Shown piece after piece: positions 1-5,448 of a DNA stretch of 6,216 nucleotides. The stretch is from positions 1 through 6,216 of the forward strand of contig WYEI01000209.1 of NCBI GenBank assembly GCA_009903905.1, written 5' to 3'. The notes under the pieces were generated by a model, which saw only the letters and a program-made list of their open reading frames with translations, was not told the origin of the DNA and ran no database searches. The DNA comes from Pyrobaculum sp. GTDB taxonomy: Archaea > Thermoproteota > Thermoprotei > Thermoproteales > Thermoproteaceae. Positions within the stretch are counted from its first letter, which is position 1. The number at the start of each line of letters is the position of its first letter. A program made the translations under genes and the position numbers.

Positions 1-16
1 TCGCCACCGTTAGAAT

Positions 17-24
17 GTTTTTAA
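17..24 (+). promoter_or_regulatory. TATA box of the thioredoxin-fold operon
   Basis: The T-rich element GTTTTTAA is centred about 25 bases before the GTG at 46. This is the spacing expected when transcription starts at the start codon itself (leaderless mRNA), as is common in Crenarchaeota. A second T-rich run (29-39) lies too close to the start to be the TATA box. Confidence 0.6.
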
Positions 25-45
25 CGGGTTTTTGTTTTTAGCGTC

Positions 46-546
46 GTGATATTCAAGAGGTCCAAGCCTAAGCTCACCCCGATAACCAAGACAGATGCAG
101 TTAAGAGGTTGCTGGAGCTGGCGCCGGTGAGGCTGGGCAACGGCGACAGAGCCGTCTTAGTGTTTTTCGACTTGAAATGTCCCTTCTGCGCCAGGCTGTT
201 TAGAGAGGCCGACGAGACGCTTGTGGACATGGCTGAGAAGGGCTTGATAACCTACGCCATGTGCGACTACGTCGTGCACAGAGATGCCGAGCCTCTCCAC
301 AGAGCGCTGAGATGCGTCTCAGAAAAAGAAAGACTGCAGTACATAAGAGAGGTGTTCAGCAGTAGAAAGACCGAGGCGAGGGATTGCCCCGAGGGCAATC
401 TGCGTGAGTGCGAAAAAGCAGCTGAGGAGGTCGGCGTGTATGGGACGCCGACTCTCCTGTTTTACAGCTTCTCAAAGGGGAGGGGGTATATCCACTTCGG
501 CTACATGACCCCCAGCGAGGTTCTGGAGGCCATCTCTTCCCTATGA
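46..546 (+). CDS. Cytosolic DsbA/thioredoxin-fold disulfide oxidoreductase
   Basis: A 166-residue thioredoxin-superfamily protein. Residues 36-43 form a hydrophobic beta strand (AVLVFFDL) leading directly into the redox centre CPFC at 45-48. A conserved GTPT at 133-136 supplies the cis-proline (Pro135) that faces the active site in this fold. The insertion between the two motifs is mostly helical, which fits the DsbA/DsbC/DsbG-like group better than plain thioredoxin. Four further cysteines (73, 90, 114, 122) are present. No signal peptide or membrane segment is visible, so it probably acts in the cytoplasm, where hyperthermophilic crenarchaea are known to have many disulfide-bonded proteins. 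The GTG start is chosen because a TATA box lies 25 bases upstream. It overlaps the next gene by ATGA, so the two are co-transcribed. The exact substrate, and whether it oxidises, reduces or isomerises, cannot be read from the sequence. Confidence 0.85.
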   Translation: MIFKRSKPKLTPITKTDAVKRLLELAPVRLGNGDRAVLVFFDLKCPFCARLFREADETLVDMAEKGLITYAMCDYVVHRDAEPLHRALRCVSEKERLQYIREVFSSRKTEARDCPEGNLRECEKAAEEVGVYGTPTLLFYSFSKGRGYIHFGYMTPSEVLEAISSL

Positions 547-1025
547 TCCTAGGCGAGGCGTCGGAGAGGTACGTCCTGCGCGACTTCTACACATACCTTC
601 TCTTCGACATCCCAAACCCGCTTGGAGAAGTCACCGTGGTGCCCCCTCCGCCGGGATCCTCCTACCAATTCGCCGTGTTGGGCGCGCTCATTGCGAAAAT
701 GGGCTACAGAGCCAGGGTGCTGAACATGCCCACGTGCAGGCGTGCGACCATCGTGCGTGTTCTGTCCCACGCCAGGGGCGAGCTCCTCTACGTCGGTTAC
801 GCGCATCGCCTAGCATATGCGGGGCCCGGCGCTGTGGTGAATCAGGAAGAGCCCACCTTAGAAAACGTGAGACGTGTGGCCAAGGGAAACGTGAGTTATC
901 GCGTTATGTGGCAGAGGTGTCTAGGCGGTGAGACGTATCAGAGGGAGGTGGTGAACCTGGGGTGTCTGCCGGAGGCTCTCGGCATGGTTGAGGTCTGGCT
1001 AGCAGAGAGGCTCGGCAGAAGGTAG
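543..1025 (+). CDS. Conserved-looking hypothetical protein, operon partner of the thioredoxin-fold protein
   Basis: I do not recognise this 160-residue protein. It starts at the ATG inside the ATGA overlap with the upstream gene, so translation is probably coupled; a GGAGG at 525-529 is rather far from the start for a strong ribosome site. Visible features are a proline run PPPPG at 34-38, an alternating hydrophobic pattern at 41-62 suggestive of an alpha/beta fold, and three cysteines (65, 126, 141), of which Cys65 sits in the segment NMPTCRR. The C-terminus is helical and arginine-rich. There is no signal peptide or clear transmembrane helix. Tight coupling to a CPFC oxidoreductase suggests that it could be a substrate or partner in thiol chemistry; this is inference from context only. 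Its last 27 bases overlap the convergent phosphoesterase gene. Confidence 0.75.
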   Translation: MILGEASERYVLRDFYTYLLFDIPNPLGEVTVVPPPPGSSYQFAVLGALIAKMGYRARVLNMPTCRRATIVRVLSHARGELLYVGYAHRLAYAGPGAVVNQEEPTLENVRRVAKGNVSYRVMWQRCLGGETYQREVVNLGCLPEALGMVEVWLAERLGRR

Positions 1026-1586
1026 ACTGTACACGTTGCCCCTTATCCTCCTCACGCTGTATATCTTCCAGGCGCCTGGGTTGAGTATTTTCAGCGCCAC
1101 GTCTACATGGGGCACGTGGCTGTGGCCGTATATAAGCCAGACGTCGTCTCCGAGCGCCAGCCTCCTTCTTAGCCATCTGCCTATCTGCCCCCTCCTCGCG
1201 AGGTCGACGAAGTAGGCGGCCACGCCGCTTCTAATAAGCCTGTCGCCGTGGGTCGCCACCGCCTTTAAGGCGCCGTCTATTAATATCTCCCCGTTGTACG
1301 CCACGACCTCCGTCCCGTTTATCCTCTCCGTGAGGGGGCCGGGGAGCTGGGGGTCGTGCGAGGAGCTGCTGAAGGCGATGTAGAGCCTCTGCGGCTGTAT
1401 CTGCAAGATCTCCATCGCCTTCTTTATTAGGCGCACCGCCTCGTCGCGGCTCACCTTCCTGTGTTGGTCGTCGAAAAGGTCCCCCGCTATGACGACCTCG
1501 TCCGGGCTTAGCTTCTTTAGGCAACTCCGCAGTTCCTGCATCCTGGAGCTCGGGGAGCCGATGTGGACATCGCTGAAGACAAACAC
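999..1586 (-). CDS. Calcineurin-like metallophosphoesterase (LpxH-like class)
   Basis: A 195-residue phosphoesterase with the metal-binding blocks in the usual order: DVH at 6-8, GDLFD at 35-39, a block SSSSHD at 73-78 where GNHD is usual, THGD at 112-115 and GHSHVPH at 154-160, followed by NPGAWK at 169-174. These supply the Asp/His ligands of a two-metal centre that hydrolyses phosphomono- or diesters. The Asn of the GNHD block, normally a metal ligand, is replaced by Ser, so metal site 2 may differ. The size and block spacing resemble LpxH-like phosphoesterases, but archaea lack lipid A, so that substrate is not implied. The GTG start is supported by a TATA element about 25 bases upstream. 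Its 3' end overlaps the convergent gene by 27 bases. The substrate is unknown. Confidence 0.85.
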   Translation of the reverse strand: MFVFSDVHIGSPSSRMQELRSCLKKLSPDEVVIAGDLFDDQHRKVSRDEAVRLIKKAMEILQIQPQRLYIAFSSSSHDPQLPGPLTERINGTEVVAYNGEILIDGALKAVATHGDRLIRSGVAAYFVDLARRGQIGRWLRRRLALGDDVWLIYGHSHVPHVDVALKILNPGAWKIYSVRRIRGNVYSLPSAEPLC

Positions 1587-1605
1587 GATGCATGGCCCGC
1601 CGTGG

Positions 1606-1615
1606 TTTTTAAAAA
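1606..1615 (-). promoter_or_regulatory. TATA box of the metallophosphoesterase gene
   Basis: On the minus strand the palindromic TTTTTAAAAA is centred about 24-25 bases before the GTG at 1586, giving a leaderless start. The same 75-base gap (1587-1661) also carries the divergent promoter of the P-loop protein gene. Confidence 0.65.
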
Positions 1616-1630
1616 TGCGATCTATTTAGC

Positions 1631-1642
1631 AATATATATATA
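1631..1642 (+). promoter_or_regulatory. TATA box of the COG2403-type gene
   Basis: The element AATATATATATA is centred about 25 bases before the ATG at 1662, again predicting a leaderless mRNA. It is about 26 bases (centre to centre) from the divergent TATA box at 1606-1615, so the two initiation complexes could interfere with each other. Confidence 0.7.
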
Positions 1643-1661
1643 GAGGTAGGTTCTGCCCTCC

Positions 1662-2960
1662 ATGCGCAGAGTCGCAATAATCGGGGCTGCGGGGAGGGAC
1701 TTCCACGTGTTCAACACGGTGTATAGAGGGTCTAGGGAGCACAAGTTGGTGGCGTTTCTCATGACGCAGATACCTATACCAAACCGACGCTACCCGCCCT
1801 CGCTGTCCGGCGTCCCAGAGGGCATCCCCATATATACTTGGAGGAGCTACGAGGAGCTGACCCGCTACCTGTGGGAGTTGAGGGTGGACGAGGCGGTTCT
1901 TGCCTACAGCGACTTGTTGTACGAGGAGGTGGGTCATATAATCTCCGCTGTGCTCGCCAGCGGGGCCACCTTCAAGATACACGGCCCCAACGACACCTAC
2001 CTCGACTCCATCAAGCCTGTTGTCGCAGTAACCGCGACGAGGACAGGCGCGGGCAAGTCCTCAGTGTCTAGGGAGGTGGCGCGCGAACTCACGTCAAGAG
2101 GCCTTAAGGTGGTCGCCGTCAGGCACCCAATGCCTTACCGGGAGCTTGAGGAAAGCGTCGTTGAGGTTTTCAGAAAGCCGGAGGACTTGGACAAGCTCAC
2201 CTTCGAGGAGCGGGAGGAGTACGAGCAGTATGTGGACATGGGAATCCCCGTGCTGGCCGGCGTGGACTACGGCCAGGTGTTGAGGGAGGCGGAGCGCCAC
2301 GGCGACGTGGTGCTGTGGGACGGCGGCAACAACGACTTCCCGTTCTTCAGGCCTAACTTCATGATCGTGGTTACAGACGCGAGGAGGGCGGGCCACGAGG
2401 TGGGGTCCTTCCCTGGCGAGGTCAACCTGCGCCTAGCCGACGCCGTCATAATCACAAAGGTCAGCGACGCCGGGAGGGAGAGCGTCGAGAGAGTTGTTGC
2501 TAATGTAAAGAGGGTGAACCCCAAGGCAACCATCACCAAGGCGGATTTGGAGGTGTACGTCGACAGAGACATTGCGGGGAGGCGCGTCTTGGTGATAGAG
2601 GACGCCCCGACCGTGACGCACGGCGGCTTGCCCCACGCGGCTGGCTACATAGCCGCTGTGAAATACGGCGCGGTGGTGGTGGACCCCAGGCCCTACGCCG
2701 TGGGCGTAATCAAAAAGGTGTATGAGGAGTACGGCACCGGGCCTGTCCTCCCCAGCCTGGGATACACGCCCGAGCAGAAGAGAGACCTCGAGGAGACCAT
2801 TAGGCGGGTGGATGCTGACGTAGTCTTGTTGGCCACGCCGGCTAAAATCGAGAGAGTTGTGAAGATAGACAAACCAACTGCGAGAGTCAGCTGGAGGCTG
2901 AAGGTGCTTGAAGGGCCCTCCGTGAAAGAACTGATAAATACATTCCTGGAGCGTCTCTAG
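1662..2960 (+). CDS. COG2403-family P-loop protein, cyclic 2,3-diphosphoglycerate synthase-like
   Basis: A 432-residue protein matching, from memory, the family called predicted GTPase (COG2403) or cyclic 2,3-diphosphoglycerate synthase-like. Residues 1-115 form a Rossmann-like domain that opens with VAIIGAAGRDFH. A Walker A loop, ATRTGAGKSS, follows at 125-134, then VRHPMPY (153-159), a Walker-B-like strand ending in WDGGNNDFPF (219-228), PGEVNLRLAD (251-260) and TKVSD (265-269), which sits where GTPases have NKxD. VIEDAPTVTHGG (311-322) and VDPRPYAVG (340-348) are further family motifs. In methanogens the characterised synthetase uses ATP to cyclise 2,3-diphosphoglycerate into a thermoprotectant. 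Whether this crenarchaeal relative makes that compound is not known to me. The length is normal for the family and nothing looks truncated. It is transcribed alone from its own promoter, and its stop overlaps the convergent gene's stop. Confidence 0.8.
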   Translation: MRRVAIIGAAGRDFHVFNTVYRGSREHKLVAFLMTQIPIPNRRYPPSLSGVPEGIPIYTWRSYEELTRYLWELRVDEAVLAYSDLLYEEVGHIISAVLASGATFKIHGPNDTYLDSIKPVVAVTATRTGAGKSSVSREVARELTSRGLKVVAVRHPMPYRELEESVVEVFRKPEDLDKLTFEEREEYEQYVDMGIPVLAGVDYGQVLREAERHGDVVLWDGGNNDFPFFRPNFMIVVTDARRAGHEVGSFPGEVNLRLADAVIITKVSDAGRESVERVVANVKRVNPKATITKADLEVYVDRDIAGRRVLVIEDAPTVTHGGLPHAAGYIAAVKYGAVVVDPRPYAVGVIKKVYEEYGTGPVLPSLGYTPEQKRDLEETIRRVDADVVLLATPAKIERVVKIDKPTARVSWRLKVLEGPSVKELINTFLERL

Positions 2961-3625
2961 ACAAGCCTAACCTCGCCGGGAGCCGCGCCGCCCAGCAGAG
3001 AGAGAAGCTTCCGGAGGTAATACGCAGTTTTTACCAGCCGCTCCTCCTCCACGCCCGGAACCCCGGCCACAACCACCAACACGTCTCTCGTGGAGGGATC
3101 GATCTTGGTCTCTACGCTGTCTCTGTAGGGATAGACATGAAGTATCTGGCTGTCGGAGGCCAAGACAATTTGGTTGTCCAGCTCATAGGGCGAGCCTCCT
3201 ATTGGCCGGAACACCTCCCCCTTCCTCGACATCCTTATGCGCAACACGCCGCCACGTATCTTGGCCAAGTCGTAAAGCCCTATGGGGACCATGTATTTTA
3301 CCGACGCGGCGTTTCCCGCGTCCACTACGGGGCTTATCCTAGGCAGGGGCTCCCCCCTCAACACTCTTCTCAGGAGAGCCTCCTGGGCGGGCCTCTGCTT
3401 AGTTGGGTCTATCCCGAGGACCCTCCAGTAGAAGTCGCGGTACGCCCTAACGACTGGGTGGTCTTTCAAAGTCTCTAACGAAAGCGTCTGCCTAACCTCC
3501 GCAACCGCCATGCTTATCTCCTCCTCCAGCTCAGCGGTGTACCTCGTGTTGTCAACCCCAAGAACCACGTCATATGCAACGAACACGCCCAGCTCCCCCG
3601 CCTCGTTCACCACCGTCACAACCAT
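2957..3625 (-). CDS. Stand-alone B3/B4 (PheRS beta-like, tRNA editing-type) domain protein
   Basis: A 222-residue protein that consists almost entirely of one B3/B4 domain (COG3382 type). The signature is AYRDFYWRVLGIDPTKQRPA at 61-80, then EALLRRVLRGEPLPRISPVVDAGNAAS (in shortened form: LPRI at 94-97 and VDAGNAAS at 101-108), and the loop around RPIGG at 140-144. In bacterial phenylalanyl-tRNA synthetase the B3/B4 region removes tyrosine mischarged onto tRNA-Phe. Stand-alone versions are widespread, and a role in aminoacyl-tRNA or free amino-acid quality control is plausible but not shown here. The length fits the stand-alone family. The ATG at 3625 has a TATA-like element about 24 bases upstream. 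The gene is convergent with the COG2403-type gene, and the two stop codons share the palindrome CTAG at 2957-2960. No signal peptide or membrane segment is visible. Confidence 0.8.
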   Translation of the reverse strand: MVVTVVNEAGELGVFVAYDVVLGVDNTRYTAELEEEISMAVAEVRQTLSLETLKDHPVVRAYRDFYWRVLGIDPTKQRPAQEALLRRVLRGEPLPRISPVVDAGNAASVKYMVPIGLYDLAKIRGGVLRIRMSRKGEVFRPIGGSPYELDNQIVLASDSQILHVYPYRDSVETKIDPSTRDVLVVVAGVPGVEEERLVKTAYYLRKLLSLLGGAAPGEVRLV

Positions 3626-3645
3626 GAGGGGGAATTGAGGGGAGG

Positions 3646-3651
3646 TTAAAT
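3646..3651 (-). promoter_or_regulatory. TATA box of the B3/B4 protein gene
   Basis: Read on the minus strand, ATTTAA is centred about 24 bases before the ATG at 3625. It lies in the divergent gap (3626-3715) shared with the S-adenosylhomocysteine hydrolase promoter. If that enzyme started at 3650 this element would be inside its coding region. Confidence 0.55.
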
Positions 3652-3687
3652 GGATTTATGGCTCATTTCAGAGACCCGGCCCAATGC

Positions 3688-3696
3688 TTTTATAAG
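3688..3696 (+). promoter_or_regulatory. TATA box of ahcY, which decides its start
   Basis: TTTTATAAG is centred about 24 bases before the ATG at 3716. This is the same leaderless spacing as at the other genes here and shows that translation begins at 3716 rather than at the in-frame ATG at 3650, which lies upstream of this promoter. Confidence 0.75.
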
Positions 3697-3715
3697 TCTT
3701 GACTTTTCAAGCTTG

Positions 3716-5032
3716 ATGAGCCGCGAGTCGCTCGTGAAAGACCCCTCTCTAGCCGACAGGGGCGGAGAGCAACTGTACTGGGCCGAGAGAAACATGCCAG
3801 TACTTCTGGAGATCAGGAGGAGGTTCGAGAAGGAGAAGCCTCTTGCGGGCCAGACCGTCGCCGCATGTCTACACGTTACAAAGGAGACCGGCGTCCTCGT
3901 GCGGACTCTGGCTGCCGGCGGGGCCAAGGTGGTGCTCATACCCTCGAACCCGCTCTCTACGCAAGACGACGTCGCCGCCGCGTTGGCGCAGGAAGGCATT
4001 CACGTCTATGCCTGGCGCGGCATGACGGAAAGGGAGTACTACAACGCGATAGGGTTCGCGCTGTCTTTTTACCCCACCATCACTCTTGACGACGGGGCCG
4101 ACTTAACCGCCACCATACACAAGCTGGGCCACGGAATTAGAGACCAGACTATTAACTACGTGCTTGAAACAGCCGGCTCAATAGATGTCGGGAGGCTCCT
4201 CGCCGGGCTACGCGGAGGCACCGAGGAGACCACCACAGGCGTGATAAGGCTCCGCGCCTTGAAAAACGCGGGCAAGCTCCTGTATCCCATCATCGCCGTG
4301 AACGAGTCATATACAAAACACCTGTTTGACAACAGATACGGCACAGGGCAATCGACGTGGGACGGCGTGATGCGGGCTACAAACCTGCTCATCGCCGGCA
4401 AAAACGTCGTCGTGGCGGGCTACGGCTGGGTCGGCAGAGGGATAGCCATCAGAGCGAGGGGGCTTGGCGCGAGGAGGGTGATTGTGGTGGAGGCGGACCC
4501 CGTCCGGGCTCTTGAAGCCGTTTTCGACGGCTTCGAGGTCATGCCCATGGATGAGGCGGTTAAGATAGGCGACGTGTTCATAACCGCGACGGGGAACATA
4601 AGGGCGATAAACCTAGGCCACATCTTTAAGATGAAAGACGGTGCCGTCCTCGCCAACGCGGGGCACTTCAACGTGGAGATAGACGTGGCAGGTCTTGAAC
4701 GCGTGGCGGTGGCTAAGAAGACCATCAGGCCTAACCTTGAGGAGTACACGTTGCCCAACGGCAGGCGGGTGTATCTAATAGGCGAGGGACGCCTAGTAAA
4801 CCTAGTAGCCGCCGAGGGCCACCCGTCGGAGGTCATGGACCTCTCCTTCGCGAACCAAGCCCTCGCCGCTGAGTACCTCGTGAGGAACAAGCTTGCAGTT
4901 GACGTGTACAAGTTGCCAGACGAGCTCGACCGCGAGGTTGCCAGGCTGAAGCTTAGGACCATGGGCATCGAAATAGAGGAGCTGAGCGAGGAGCAGAGAC
5001 GCTACATAACCTCGTGGGAGTTGGGAACCTAA
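3716..5032 (+). CDS. ahcY: S-adenosylhomocysteine hydrolase (adenosylhomocysteinase)
   Basis: A 438-residue enzyme (from 3716) that splits S-adenosylhomocysteine into adenosine and homocysteine, relieving product inhibition of methyltransferases in the cytoplasm. The substrate domain shows CLHVTKET (51-58), LDDGADLT (124-131), EETTTG (170-175) and the catalytic/NAD-linked segment [15 protein letters not shown] (199-213), with Lys201, Asp205 and Asn206 matching human Lys186, Asp190 and Asn191. The NAD-binding Rossmann loop is GYGWVGRG (235-242), and [10 protein letters not shown] follows at 314-323. Human Cys195 is replaced by Thr210. The protein ends at ...YITSWELGT and so lacks the Lys/Tyr-containing tail that reaches into the neighbouring subunit's cofactor site in eukaryotic enzymes; this is typical of archaeal and Thermotoga forms. 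The start at 3716 is chosen on promoter spacing, since an in-frame ATG at 3650 precedes the TATA box. It is transcribed alone, and a T-run follows the stop codon. Confidence 0.96.
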   Translation: MSRESLVKDPSLADRGGEQLYWAERNMPVLLEIRRRFEKEKPLAGQTVAACLHVTKETGVLVRTLAAGGAKVVLIPSNPLSTQDDVAAALAQEGIHVYAWRGMTEREYYNAIGFALSFYPTITLDDGADLTATIHKLGHGIRDQTINYVLETAGSIDVGRLLAGLRGGTEETTTGVIRLRALKNAGKLLYPIIAVNESYTKHLFDNRYGTGQSTWDGVMRATNLLIAGKNVVVAGYGWVGRGIAIRARGLGARRVIVVEADPVRALEAVFDGFEVMPMDEAVKIGDVFITATGNIRAINLGHIFKMKDGAVLANAGHFNVEIDVAGLERVAVAKKTIRPNLEEYTLPNGRRVYLIGEGRLVNLVAAEGHPSEVMDLSFANQALAAEYLVRNKLAVDVYKLPDELDREVARLKLRTMGIEIEELSEEQRRYITSWELGT

Positions 5033-5040
5033 GTTTTTAT
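5033..5040 (+). promoter_or_regulatory. TATA box of the C/D box RNA
   Basis: GTTTTTAT begins right after the ahcY stop codon and is centred about 25 bases before the C box at 5061. This predicts that the guide RNA is initiated at its own 5' end instead of being processed from the ahcY mRNA. Confidence 0.55.
5034..5038 (+). terminator. Possible T-run terminator of ahcY
   Basis: A run of five T residues starts two bases after the ahcY stop. Archaeal transcription often ends at such runs without a hairpin. The same bases form the core of the TATA box proposed for the downstream guide RNA, so the two roles overlap. Confidence 0.35.
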
Positions 5041-5052
5041 CCCTCCACGCGT

Positions 5053-5448
5053 CTACTGCTGTGATGTGAACTCTGGGGTCTGATCCCGTGATGTCACTGA
5101 CCTGCCCTGATGCGTCTGGCACCTCTTCCCCATCTCTCTATATATACGGATCTGTCTCTTGACGTGTTTTATCTTCCTCTTCAGAGACGCCATGTCGCTT
5201 GGCGCCACCCCGCTTGTCTTGAGCTCTCTATAGAGGACAACAAGTCTCCTCTCCTCCTCTTTATACGCATCGATAAACGTCTTAATTCTCATGCACTCAA
5301 GCCTGTCCAGGCCCTCCTCCTCTTCGGCAACTATCCCGAGTATCCTCTCGACGCCTGTAGGTCTATTCCCAAGCGCCTTCTTCACCCTCTCCACGTCTAT
5401 ACCGCCGAGGTACTCGCCGAGCTTCTCTATAATGTACTCGACCTCCAT
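5053..5448 (-). CDS. Hypothetical helical protein, second gene of a small operon
   Basis: I do not recognise this 131-residue protein. Residues 1-108 look mostly alpha-helical, with a strongly acidic patch at 42-46, a heptad-like charged stretch at 60-75 and a basic stretch at 89-109 that could bind nucleic acid or form a coiled coil. The last ~20 residues are polar and lack hydrophobic positions; residues 113-130 are encoded opposite the C/D box RNA. The start at 5448 is chosen because it is preceded on the minus strand by GGTGGAGAGG and lies in a 22-base overlap with the end of the upstream gene; starting further upstream would only add the out-of-frame translation of that gene. Co-transcription and translational coupling with the 108-residue gene are likely. 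It is convergent with ahcY, 20 bases apart. Confidence 0.7.
   Translation of the reverse strand: MEVEYIIEKLGEYLGGIDVERVKKALGNRPTGVERILGIVAEEEEGLDRLECMRIKTFIDAYKEEERRLVVLYRELKTSGVAPSDMASLKRKIKHVKRQIRIYREMGKRCQTHQGRSVTSRDQTPEFTSQQ
5057..5114 (+). ncRNA. C/D box guide RNA (2'-O-methylation sRNA)
   Basis: All four boxes are present in order and at canonical archaeal spacing: C box GTGATGT (5061-5067), 12-base guide (5068-5079), D' box CTGA (5080-5083), 4-base linker TCCC, C' box GTGATGT (5088-5094), 12-base guide (5095-5106), D box CTGA (5107-5110). Both C boxes have T where the consensus RTGATGA has its final A, but the G.A/A.G, U.U and G-C pairs of the kink-turn are all possible. Only a very short flanking stem (5057-5059 with 5112-5114) can form. 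In archaea such RNAs bind L7Ae, Nop5 and fibrillarin and direct methylation of the target base paired to the fifth guide base before D or D'. A TATA box ends 20 bases upstream, and a pyrimidine-rich stretch (5121-5140) follows where transcription could end. Ends are approximate. Confidence 0.8.

Noticed and set aside
1231..1593. Alternative minus-strand frame starting at the ATG at 1593
   Set aside because: It is an out-of-frame shadow without the metallophosphoesterase motifs, and its Arg/Gly/Pro-rich composition is that of a shadow.
3650..3715. N-terminal extension of ahcY from the ATG at 3650
   Set aside because: It lies upstream of the well-placed TATA box at 3688-3696 and overlaps the divergent gene's promoter.
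4280..4300. GATGATG-like C box on the minus strand inside ahcY
   Set aside because: There is no set of D and D' boxes at the right spacing, and the sequence is explained by conserved ahcY coding.
5134..5148. TATA-like CTATATATAC inside the hypothetical gene
   Set aside because: It encodes part of a helical segment (RIYRE) and no gene or RNA start is seen about 25 bases away on either strand. A promoter for an RNA antisense to the guide RNA is conceivable but unsupported.
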